Shown here one piece after another: positions 1-5,838 of a DNA stretch of 5,838 bases. Both the position numbers and the translations under genes were made by a program. The stretch comes from Vibrio madracius (GTDB lineage Bacteria > Pseudomonadota > Gammaproteobacteria > Enterobacterales > Vibrionaceae). The stretch spans positions 1 to 5,838 of the forward strand of contig ASHK01000082.1 in the NCBI GenBank assembly GCA_000695745.1, in the 5' to 3' direction. Under the pieces are notes generated by a model. The model was not told where the DNA came from, searched no databases, and was given only the letters and a program-made list of their open reading frames with translations. Each line of letters begins with the position of its first letter. Position 1 is the stretch's first letter.

Positions 1-1773
1 ATAGAGACGTTATCGTTATTAGAACCAGAGAAAGTTCAGCAGTTAAGGTCGGCATACTGCTTCTTGCGTCGCTTAGAGAACTTATTGCAAGCCATGGCGG
101 ATAAGCAGACTCAAACGTTACCAGATAAGCCGAGTGATCAACTTAAATTGGCTTGTGCGATGCGATTTAACTCTTGGGCTGAGATGATTCAAGCCACAGA
201 ACAACATATGTTGAATGTTCATCAAGCCTTTGCAAGTTTGATCGGAGAGGACGATGAAGAGGACGAAGCCGATCCTATCGCTAAGCATTTCCATGAACTT
301 TGGGATATGGCGGATCGATCCGAGGTCATTGAACACGTGTTAGAACACGATCTGCATGTGGAGAATCCAGCCGACAAACAGCGAACGATTCAGCAGTTTA
401 AAGCAGATCTGGCGAAGAAAACCTTGGGTCCTCGTGGGCGAGAAGTACTCAATCGACTCATGCCAAAGGTCTTTAGTGCCATCTATGCTCACAAGGATGC
501 CGAGTTTGGTTTATCGCGAGTGCTGCATGTATTACATCGCATTGTAACTCGAACCACTTACCTTGAACTGTTGGATGAGCACCCGGCTGCACTCGTGCAG
601 TTAGTTAGGCTTTGTACGGCAAGCCCGATGATCTCGGAACAGCTTGGGCGTTATCCAATCTTGCTTGATGAACTGCTTGATCCGGCCCACCTCTATAACC
701 CGATTCCGCTAGAGTCATATAAAACCGAGTTGCGTGATTATCTGGCTCGCATTCCAGAAGAGGACATGGAGCAGCAGATGGAGGCGCTACGTCAGTTTAA
801 GCAGACCTGTATTCTCAGAATAGCAGCGGCTGATATTGCAGGCGTATTGCCGGTTATGAAAGTAAGCGATCATTTAACCTACTTAGCTGAAGCCATTGTG
901 GAAGCGGGTATCAATCAAGCTTGGCAACAGATGGTGGCTAAATATGGTGAACCAACACATTTGAAAGATCGTGCCAGCAAAGGTTTTGCGGTCATTGGCT
1001 ACGGTAAAGTCGGCGGCTGGGAGTTGGGCTATAATTCCGACTTGGATATTGTGTTTATGCATGATTGCCCGGTGAGTGCGTATACCGATGGCAAAAAAGA
1101 GATAGACGGTCGTCAGTTCTATCTTCGTTTAGCGCAGCGCATTATCCATATATTTTCAACCAGAACAGCGTCAGGCATTCTCTATGAAGTGGACACCAGA
1201 TTGCGTCCGTCTGGCGCATCAGGATTACTAGTGAGCCCAACCGATGCGTTTGATGAATATCAGCACAATGATGCTTGGACATGGGAGCATCAAGCGTTAG
1301 TAAGAGCGCGCATGATTTATGGTGACACGCCGTTACAGCAAGCCTTTGAAAATACTCGCAACGACGTACTTCGTCAGGCGCGTGATGCCGAGACCTTAAA
1401 GCAACAAGTGGTTGAGATGCGTGAAAAAATGCGTGACCATTTGGGCGGTAAAAAAGCCGGCCGCTTTATGTTGAAACAAGATGCTGGCGGAATTACTGAT
1501 ATTGAGTTTTTAGCGCAGTATTTGGTGCTGCAATACAGCCATGACAAGCCAAAACTGACGCGTTGGTCGGATAATGTGCGCATCTTTGAGTCAATGATGT
1601 CACAGGGTGTGATGGAAGAAGAGCAGGTGATGGCACTCACTCACGCCTACACTACATTGCGCGATGAAATTCACCATCGTAATCTGCTTAATTTAGAGGC
1701 GGATGTGGATGAGAGTAAGTTCCCCCAAGAGAAAGCCATCGTTGTTAAAGCGTGGGACCAGTGGCTGGGGTAA
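1..1773 (+). CDS. glnE: Glutamine synthetase adenylyltransferase / adenylyl-removing enzyme, 3' part (5' end outside window)
   Basis: GlnE attaches AMP to, and removes it from, a tyrosine of glutamine synthetase, under control of PII protein and glutamine, and so tunes ammonia assimilation in the cytoplasm. The frame is open from base 1 to the TAA at 1771-1773, giving 590 visible residues. The family is about 945 residues long, so roughly 355 N-terminal residues are missing. Window residues 21-30 (FLRRLENLLQ) belong to the end of the adenylyl-removing half, and an acidic linker follows near residues 82-91. The C-terminal nucleotidyltransferase domain is intact: GYGKVGGWELGYNSDLDIV spans 997-1050, with the metal-binding DxD at window residues 347 and 349. 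LRPSG at 401-405 and GGITDIEF at 496-503 also match the family. A TTG at 64 is internal, not a start, because homologous sequence continues upstream of it. No frameshift is seen. hldE follows on the same strand after 121 bp. Confidence 0.96.
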   Translation: METLSLLEPEKVQQLRSAYCFLRRLENLLQAMADKQTQTLPDKPSDQLKLACAMRFNSWAEMIQATEQHMLNVHQAFASLIGEDDEEDEADPIAKHFHELWDMADRSEVIEHVLEHDLHVENPADKQRTIQQFKADLAKKTLGPRGREVLNRLMPKVFSAIYAHKDAEFGLSRVLHVLHRIVTRTTYLELLDEHPAALVQLVRLCTASPMISEQLGRYPILLDELLDPAHLYNPIPLESYKTELRDYLARIPEEDMEQQMEALRQFKQTCILRIAAADIAGVLPVMKVSDHLTYLAEAIVEAGINQAWQQMVAKYGEPTHLKDRASKGFAVIGYGKVGGWELGYNSDLDIVFMHDCPVSAYTDGKKEIDGRQFYLRLAQRIIHIFSTRTASGILYEVDTRLRPSGASGLLVSPTDAFDEYQHNDAWTWEHQALVRARMIYGDTPLQQAFENTRNDVLRQARDAETLKQQVVEMREKMRDHLGGKKAGRFMLKQDAGGITDIEFLAQYLVLQYSHDKPKLTRWSDNVRIFESMMSQGVMEEEQVMALTHAYTTLRDEIHHRNLLNLEADVDESKFPQEKAIVVKAWDQWLG

Positions 1774-1786
1774 TTCTTGCTTCAGC

Positions 1787-1817
1787 TTGGTATTGAAACG
1801 AAGAGTTGTGCTACTAT
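1787..1817 (+). promoter_or_regulatory. Weak candidate promoter for hldE
   Basis: An extended -10-like element, TGCTACTAT, lies at 1809-1817 (TG at 1809-1810, hexamer TACTAT at 1812-1817, 4 of 6 to consensus). A TTGGTA at 1787-1792 could serve as -35, but the spacer is 19 bp, longer than ideal. TTGAAA at 1793-1798 is only 13 bp away, too close. This is the best candidate I can find in the glnE-hldE gap. hldE could instead be read from promoters inside or before glnE. Confidence 0.28.
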
Positions 1818-1849
1818 CCATTCAATAGCTTAGCCAAAAGATTTAAGAC

Positions 1850-1873
1850 AAGAGGGCACAATCACGCCCTCTT
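1850..1873 (+). terminator. Perfect 8-bp hairpin between glnE and hldE (weak terminator or hldE leader hairpin)
   Basis: AAGAGGGC at 1850-1857 pairs perfectly with GCCCTCTT at 1866-1873 around an 8-nt loop. The GC-rich core and the position after glnE suggest a factor-independent terminator, but the sequence after the stem (ACATCATATT) is a poor U-tract. Only 21 nt separate the stem from the hldE ATG, too little for a promoter. Any hldE transcript must therefore start upstream and read through this hairpin, or start within it. Confidence 0.5.
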
Positions 1874-1894
1874 ACATCATATTGGAGTACAGAA

Positions 1895-3325
1895 ATGAAA
1901 CCCATCCTACCGAATTACAGTGACTCTGGCGTCTTGATTGTCGGTGACCTTATGTTAGACCGCTACTGGTATGGTCCGACCGGGCGTATTTCTCCAGAAG
2001 CGCCAGTGCCTGTAGTAAAAGTAGAAAACAATGAAGAACGTCCTGGTGGTGCTGCCAACGTAGCGATGAATATCGCCTCTCTAGGCGGTCACGCACATAC
2101 GATTGGATTGGTTGGTATGGATGAGCCAGCAAAAGTGCTGACTGAAACCCTGACTTCGTTAAAGGTAACTTGTGACTTTGTTGCGTTACCTAATTATCCA
2201 ACGATTACCAAGCTTCGAGTTCTAAGCCGAGGTCAGCAATTGATCCGCTTAGATTTTGAAGACAAATTTGAGAATACCGATCCTGAGTTGATTCTGGCTA
2301 AGATGGAGCAAGCTTTACCACATGTGAAATCTGTGGTGCTTTCTGATTATGCGAAAGGTGCATTAGAGCATGTACAAGCCTATATTCAGAAAGCGAAATC
2401 AGCAGGAGTACCAGTATTTATCGACCCGAAAGGGGCTGATTTTGAACGTTATCGTGGCGCCACTCTGCTGACGCCAAATATGGCTGAGTTTGAGCATGTT
2501 GTTGGCAAAGTAAAAAGCGAGCAGGATCTTATCGACAAGGGCAATGCACTCATCAAAGAGTTCGACTTTGAAGCACTACTGGTGACTCGCAGTGAACATG
2601 GTATGACCTTGCTTCGTAAAGACCAAGACCCATTCCATTTACCAACTCAAGCGAAAGAAGTGTATGACGTAACGGGTGCAGGCGATACGGTTATTTCTGT
2701 ATTAGCGGCATCAGTAGCAGCGGGCAAGCCGCTTGACGAGGCTTGTGCTTTGGCTAACGCTGCGGCGGGTGTAGTTGTTGGTAAGCTTGGTACGTCCACA
2801 CTATCAACTATTGAGCTTGCTGAAGCTATTCATGGCAGTCAAGACACTGATTTTGGCGTGATCAGTGAAGCGGCTTTGATTGAAGCAGTAGCGAAAGCTC
2901 GTTCTAAAGGTGAAACCGTGGTGATGACGAATGGTTGCTTTGACATTCTTCACGCAGGACATGTGTCTTATCTAAACCACGCTGCTGAGCTTGGCGATCG
3001 CCTAATTGTTGCTGTGAACACAGACGAATCTGTACGAGCGCTTAAAGGCCCAGGTCGTCCAGTGAACCCAACCGATCGTCGCATGGCCGTACTTGCTGGA
3101 CTAGGGGCTGTGGATTGGGTGGTACCATTCTCAGAAGAAACGCCACAACGCTTGATCTCGGAAGTGCTACCAAGTCTGCTGGTGAAAGGTGGTGACTACA
3201 AACCAGAAGAGATTGCTGGTGGTAAAGAAGTCATCGCTGCTGGTGGTGAAGTAAAAGTACTGAACTTTGAAGATGGTTGCTCAACGACTGAGATCATTGA
3301 GGCTATCAAAGGTGGCCGAGGTTAG
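1895..3325 (+). CDS. hldE: Bifunctional D-glycero-beta-D-manno-heptose-7-phosphate kinase / heptose-1-phosphate adenylyltransferase
   Basis: HldE (formerly RfaE) catalyses two steps of ADP-heptose synthesis in the cytoplasm: phosphorylation of heptose 7-phosphate at C1, and, after dephosphorylation by GmhB, transfer of AMP from ATP to heptose 1-phosphate. The product builds the LPS inner core. The 476 residues match the usual length (about 475). The N-terminal PfkB/ribokinase-type domain spans about residues 10-318, with GDLMLDRYW at 17-25, RPGGAANV at 49-56 and DVTGAGD at 258-264, where D264 is the expected catalytic base. The C-terminal cytidylyltransferase-like domain (about 342-476) carries [11 protein letters not shown] at 346-356, with the nucleotide-binding HxGH at 353-356, and LVKGGDY at 429-435. 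Both halves look active. The ATG has a GGAG Shine-Dalgarno at 1884-1887, 7 nt upstream. Following glnE on the same strand is the order also known in enterobacteria. A strong terminator follows. Confidence 0.98.
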   Translation: MKPILPNYSDSGVLIVGDLMLDRYWYGPTGRISPEAPVPVVKVENNEERPGGAANVAMNIASLGGHAHTIGLVGMDEPAKVLTETLTSLKVTCDFVALPNYPTITKLRVLSRGQQLIRLDFEDKFENTDPELILAKMEQALPHVKSVVLSDYAKGALEHVQAYIQKAKSAGVPVFIDPKGADFERYRGATLLTPNMAEFEHVVGKVKSEQDLIDKGNALIKEFDFEALLVTRSEHGMTLLRKDQDPFHLPTQAKEVYDVTGAGDTVISVLAASVAAGKPLDEACALANAAAGVVVGKLGTSTLSTIELAEAIHGSQDTDFGVISEAALIEAVAKARSKGETVVMTNGCFDILHAGHVSYLNHAAELGDRLIVAVNTDESVRALKGPGRPVNPTDRRMAVLAGLGAVDWVVPFSEETPQRLISEVLPSLLVKGGDYKPEEIAGGKEVIAAGGEVKVLNFEDGCSTTEIIEAIKGGRG

Positions 3326-3348
3326 TTCTTCCGTGCCCATAAACTAAT

Positions 3349-3376
3349 AAAAAGGGACGCGTTAGCGTCCCTTTTT
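3349..3376. terminator. Bidirectional rho-independent terminator shared by hldE and tolC
   Basis: AAAAAGGGACGC at 3349-3360 and GCGTCCCTTTTT at 3365-3376 are perfect 12-bp complements around the 4-nt loop GTTA. The core is a 7-bp GC-rich stem flanked by A5 on one side and T5 on the other, so each strand reads as stem plus U-tract. It begins 23 nt after the hldE stop and ends 15 nt beyond the tolC stop, as expected between convergent genes. Confidence 0.95.
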
Positions 3377-3391
3377 GATGTCAGTTAGCGA

Positions 3392-4705
3392 TTATTTCGC
3401 TTTCTTCAGGCCTGCATTGATATCAACGATATCTTGCTCGCTCAGCGTACCTACCGACTGGCGCAGGTTCAGAATACTAATGATGTAATCGTAGCGCGAA
3501 TCTGAAAGATTGCTTTCAGCATTGTACAGAGCTTGAGTGGCTTCTAACACGTCCACAATCGTACGAGTACCCACATCAAAACCAGCTTTGGTCGCTTCTA
3601 GTGCCGACTCAGCAGAAATAACGGTTTGTTCGTAAGCACGAATCGCACCAATCGAAGAGTTGATGTTGTTGTTGTTCGCACGAACGTTCTTCACAACTGA
3701 GCGGTATGTTTGCTCTAGCTGTTCACTAGCTTCAACGTACGCGAACTCAGCTTGTTTGGTTTGCGAGGTAATGTTACCACCCGTGTATAAAGGTACTGAT
3801 AGGTTGATACCTGCATTGAAAGCGTTACTTCCATCAAACTGGCTAGCTACGTTGTTACTGTTACGTTCGTTGCCGTAGTTGTAACCACCATCCAATGTTA
3901 GTTTTGGAAGGTGACCTGAACTTGCTAATGTTATGTTATCTTTAGCAATATCTTGACCGATACGTGCAGAAAGCAAATCTAGGTTTTTATTTTGTGCTTC
4001 TTCGAGGAAGAACGCGACTGACTGCTCTGGACGTGCCGCTGAGAAGCGGTCAGTATCAAGGATATCGATATTCTTGTGTTCTTGACCCGTTATTTCACGA
4101 AGCGCTTCATATTGGTTCAGTAAGTTGTTTTCTGCAACAACTTCATCAGCTAAGACGCGGTCATATTGAGCTTGTGCATCATGAACGTCAGTAATGGCTG
4201 ATAGACCTACTTCAAAGCGTTGCTTGGTTTGCTCTAATTGGCGAGCTACCGCAGCTTTGTTTGCGCGTACCGATTCAAGGTTATCTTTTGAACGTAGTAC
4301 TTCGAAGTAAGCTTGAGCAGTGCGTAGGATTAGGTCTTGTTGCGCTGCAGCGTATTGTGAATCCGCTTGACGAGCTGTTTTCTCGGCGCTATCCAGTGTT
4401 ATCCAACTAGTACGGTTATAAAGCTCTTGTGAAAACCCAACACCAGCACTCAGTTTGTCACTATCGGCAGTATCGATATCGCTTCTCACTGCGTTATAGC
4501 CAGCCGTTAAGTTAATTTGTGGCAATAGAGTTGCACGAGCAGAGTTAATGGCTTCAAATGCACGATCGCGTTGTGCCGCAGCTCTTAGAAGCTGAGGATC
4601 GTTCTGTTTAGCTTGATCGTAGATTTCCGTTAGGGAGTCGGCCCATGCCGCTGCACTTACGCTTCCTAATGCAGCTGTGATAAATAATGGAAGCAGTTTT
4701 TTCAT
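3392..4705 (-). CDS. tolC: Outer membrane channel protein TolC
   Basis: TolC forms a trimeric outer-membrane barrel with a long periplasmic alpha-helical tunnel, and is the exit duct for RND/ABC/MFS efflux pumps and type I secretion. The product is 437 residues. Residues 1-22 form a signal peptide (MKK, a hydrophobic core, then AWA before D23). Two related OEP repeats follow, roughly 23-207 and 225-420. The repeats show in paired motifs: LLPQINLTAGYN (60-71) against HLPKLTLDGGYN (265-276), and ITDVHDAQAQYD (171-182) against IVDVLEATQALYN (383-395). The E. coli C-terminal tail of about 50 residues is absent; the protein ends just after LSEQD. I chose the ATG at 4705-4703 because the signal peptide begins there and AGGA lies 9 nt upstream (4718-4715). 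The frame stays open to a GTG at 4777, but that would bury the signal peptide behind 24 residues. The gene is convergent with hldE and divergent from nudF. Gate residues differ slightly from E. coli (see findings). Confidence 0.97.
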   Translation of the reverse strand: MKKLLPLFITAALGSVSAAAWADSLTEIYDQAKQNDPQLLRAAAQRDRAFEAINSARATLLPQINLTAGYNAVRSDIDTADSDKLSAGVGFSQELYNRTSWITLDSAEKTARQADSQYAAAQQDLILRTAQAYFEVLRSKDNLESVRANKAAVARQLEQTKQRFEVGLSAITDVHDAQAQYDRVLADEVVAENNLLNQYEALREITGQEHKNIDILDTDRFSAARPEQSVAFFLEEAQNKNLDLLSARIGQDIAKDNITLASSGHLPKLTLDGGYNYGNERNSNNVASQFDGSNAFNAGINLSVPLYTGGNITSQTKQAEFAYVEASEQLEQTYRSVVKNVRANNNNINSSIGAIRAYEQTVISAESALEATKAGFDVGTRTIVDVLEATQALYNAESNLSDSRYDYIISILNLRQSVGTLSEQDIVDINAGLKKAK

Positions 4706-4720
4706 CTGTCCTAATCCTGC

Positions 4721-4736
4721 CTGATAATACTGATAA
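4721..4736. repeat. Two direct copies of CTGATAA in the tolC leader
   Basis: CTGATAA occurs at 4721-4727 and again at 4730-4736, a 9-bp period. On the tolC strand it reads TTATCAG-TA-TTATCAG and ends just before the purine-rich ribosome binding region. It could be a regulator site or chance; function is unknown. Confidence 0.5.
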
Positions 4737-4789
4737 GGGTATGATTCACAGTTTAACTTAAAATGACCGTAATTCACTCGAAACTTTGC

Positions 4790-4870
4790 ACTTTTTTACG
4801 CAAGCTCACCTAAAATTGCGACAAATAATTAACCAAAATCAAATTTTATTTGAATTATTGCGTAAAAAGT
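4790..4870. repeat. Nested inverted repeats between tolC and nudF
   Basis: The outer arms are ACTTTTTTACGCAA (4790-4803) and TTGCGTAAAAAGT (4858-4870): 13 paired positions with one extra T in the left arm, 54 bp apart. Inside them is a perfect 7-bp pair, CAAATAA (4822-4828) and TTATTTG (4846-4852), 17 bp apart. The spacing of the outer arms suits a pair of oppositely oriented protein sites better than an RNA hairpin. One TTGCGTAAAAA copy points toward each divergent gene. Confidence 0.6.
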
Positions 4871-4941
4871 TGAACCTTGTCGTTGGTAGAACCCCCTTTC
4901 CTTGAGTAGACTATAAGATTAACTCTAACCAGAGGTCAGTT

Positions 4942-5564
4942 ATGAAAGACTCTTTACAACAGCATGATAAATTTACGTCTGATGATGTAGAAATAATGTC
5001 AAAACAAACGGTGTTCAAAGGTTCTTCGAAATGGTTCTCTATCGCTTCAAGCATAGACTGTTTGAAGGTGGTTGGAGTTCCGTAATTGACAGAGAAATGT
5101 TAGTTCGCGGTGGGGCGGCAGCTATGTTGCCCTATGATCCGGTTCGTGACGAAGTCGTACTTATTGAGCAAATTCGCGTGGGTGCGTTGGAACATGAGTC
5201 CCCGTGGCAAGTGGAAATTGTGGCAGGCATCGTCGACAAAGATGAAACGATCGAAGAGTTAGTTCGCCGTGAGTCTGTAGAAGAAGCGGGAGTGGATGTG
5301 AAGGCATTAGTGCCCATTACTCGTTACTATCCATCTTCTGGTGGATGCTCTGAACGAATCTCAGTATTTGTGGGCCATGTAGATGCTTCACTAGCGAGTG
5401 GCGTTCATGGTCTAGAAACCGAGGGAGAGGATATTCGAGTGCGGGTAGTGTCTCGTGAAACGGCGTATCAAATGATAGAAAGTGGAGAAATCGAAAACGG
5501 AGCTTCTATCATTGCATTGCAATGGCTCGAGCTTAATTACCGCAAGTTACAGGCAAATTGGTAG
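4942..5564 (+). pseudogene. nudF: ADP-ribose diphosphatase NudF (Nudix), apparent single-base frameshift near codon 28
   Basis: NudF hydrolyses ADP-ribose to AMP and ribose 5-phosphate in the cytoplasm. The ATG at 4942 has AGAGG 6 nt upstream and opens a frame that reads like a NudF N-terminus (DDVEIMSKQTVFKG, codons 14-27). After codon 27 (GGT, 5020-5022) this frame leaves homology and stops at TAA 5083-5085. The frame one base back continues as FFEMVLYRFKHRLF, as expected from E. coli (GFFSLDLYRFRHRLF). One extra T at 5022-5023 would restore a 207-residue protein, close to the usual 209. The Nudix box is intact at 5226-5294 (GIVDKD-E-7-RE-SV-EEAG), followed by SSGGCSER and EDIRVRVVSRE. With the stop at 5083 the full protein is not made as written; a 177-residue form from ATG 5031 is possible. 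A sequencing error cannot be excluded. It heads the probable nudF-yqiB operon. Confidence 0.85.
5017..5033 (+). promoter_or_regulatory. Possible internal ribosome binding site and ATG within nudF
   Basis: AAAGG at 5017-5021 lies 9 nt before an ATG at 5031-5033, which is the first start codon in the frame encoding the Nudix domain. Translation here would give 177 residues, lacking the first 30 of a restored protein but keeping the catalytic motif. In E. coli NudF the N-terminal segment helps build the dimer, so this form could be unstable or less active; that is inference. Confidence 0.35.
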
Positions 5565-5573
5565 GAATTTTCT

Positions 5574-5838
5574 ATGGTAGGCGTTGTCGATAGTAATACG
5601 TATCACGTTGATCTTGCAGAGCTAATGCGGATCTATGAAACGAATTACGCGAAATTGAATCGTTTGATTCCAACAACACCGACAGTTGGAGACGTGCGTT
5701 GTTACCAAGCGGCGAATTTGACGTATCAACTGGAAGTACTAGAAGTGACCAAGTACACAACATTGGTCGAAATCTGCCAAGATGATGAGCTTCCTGTTTT
5801 TCCATTGCCTAAAATGACGGTACGACTTTACCACGATG
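5574..5838 (+). CDS. yqiB: YqiB-like DUF1249 protein, 5' part (runs off right edge)
   Basis: This is an open frame of 88 codons plus one base, with no stop before the window ends. It matches the start of E. coli YqiB (DUF1249, about 140 residues): LMRIYETNYAKLNRLIP near residues 17-33, a Y-Q-A-A-N core, YQLEVLEVTKYTTLVEI near 53-69, and MTVRLYHD at the edge. No enzymatic motif or membrane segment is visible and the family's function is not established. The ATG at 5574 follows the nudF stop by 9 nt; its Shine-Dalgarno AGGA (5563-5566) overlaps that stop, so the two genes are probably co-transcribed and translationally coupled. In enterobacteria the same order continues into cpdA (cAMP phosphodiesterase), yqiA and parE, which would be expected beyond this window. 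Confidence 0.93.
   Translation, partial: MVGVVDSNTYHVDLAELMRIYETNYAKLNRLIPTTPTVGDVRCYQAANLTYQLEVLEVTKYTTLVEICQDDELPVFPLPKMTVRLYHD

Larger units (their letters stand above)
4706..4941. promoter_or_regulatory. Divergent tolC / nudF intergenic control region
   Basis: This 236-bp gap must hold the start signals for tolC (leftward) and nudF-yqiB (rightward). Its middle, about 4810-4870, is strongly AT-rich and holds nested inverted repeats. On the nudF side, TATAAG at 4912-4917 matches the -10 consensus at 5 of 6 positions but has no good -35 at 16-18 bp. The nudF Shine-Dalgarno AGAGG is at 4931-4935, 6 nt before the ATG. On the tolC side I find no convincing -35/-10 pair; TATTAT (minus strand) near 4725-4730 is possible but would leave a very short leader. 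No gene is seen here. Confidence 0.7.

Noticed and set aside
64..66. TTG codon as a start for glnE
   Set aside because: The same frame is open to base 1 and encodes GlnE-like sequence before it (ending SAYCF), so the gene simply begins outside the window.
1374..1640. 88-codon minus-strand open frame inside glnE
   Set aside because: It lies antisense to the conserved catalytic domain, shows no recognisable protein features, and is best explained as a shadow of glnE.
3964..4194. Plus-strand open frame of 76 codons inside tolC
   Set aside because: It is antisense to well-conserved TolC helices, with no family resemblance.
4743..4751. TGTGA on the minus strand as a CRP site before tolC
   Set aside because: Only one half-site is present; the matching TCACA half is missing at the required spacing.
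4835..4850. ToxR-like TTTTGAT element on the minus strand in the AT-rich tolC/nudF gap
   Set aside because: Only an imperfect single copy (ATTTGAT) is seen, which is expected by chance in DNA this AT-rich.
5011..5030. Programmed -1 ribosomal frameshift in nudF
   Set aside because: There is no canonical X XXY YYZ slippery heptamer and no evident stimulatory hairpin right after; a single-base deletion explains the data more simply.
5572..5805. 77-codon minus-strand open frame at the right edge
   Set aside because: The plus strand here encodes recognisable YqiB with a good ribosome binding site, so the minus frame is a shadow.

Overview
The window looks like a chromosomal housekeeping segment from a gammaproteobacterium, most likely Vibrio or another member of the Vibrionaceae. 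This rests on recognising the proteins by eye, on moderate GC, and on gene order. glnE-hldE and the divergent pair tolC / nudF-yqiB are both known enterobacterial arrangements, and here hldE and tolC sit tail to tail. A 437-residue TolC without the long enterobacterial C-terminal tail also fits a vibrio. No species call is possible from this alone.

Layout, left to right. (1) 1-1773 (+): 3' part of glnE, the adenylyltransferase/adenylyl-removing enzyme of glutamine synthetase; its 5' third lies outside the window. (2) 1774-1894: a 121-bp gap with a weak candidate promoter and a perfect 8-bp hairpin close to the next start codon. (3) 1895-3325 (+): hldE, complete, the bifunctional enzyme for ADP-heptose used in the LPS inner core. 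(4) 3349-3376: a strong symmetric terminator shared by hldE and the convergent tolC. (5) 3392-4705 (-): tolC, complete; the first codon is placed at 4705 because signal peptide and ribosome binding site agree there. (6) 4706-4941: a 236-bp divergent control region, AT-rich in its middle, with nested inverted repeats. (7) 4942-5564 (+): nudF (ADP-ribose diphosphatase), apparently broken by loss of one T near 5022. (8) 5574 to the right edge (+): 5' part of yqiB (DUF1249), probably translationally coupled to nudF.

Functionally this is a mixed block: nitrogen control (GlnE), envelope biogenesis (HldE for LPS core, TolC for efflux and type I secretion), and nucleotide-sugar housekeeping (NudF) with an uncharacterised partner (YqiB). 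I see no mobile element, CRISPR array, RNA gene or new multigene system. The points that deserve a second look are the nudF frameshift, the nested inverted repeat between tolC and nudF, two conservative changes at the TolC periplasmic gate, and the hairpin in the hldE leader.
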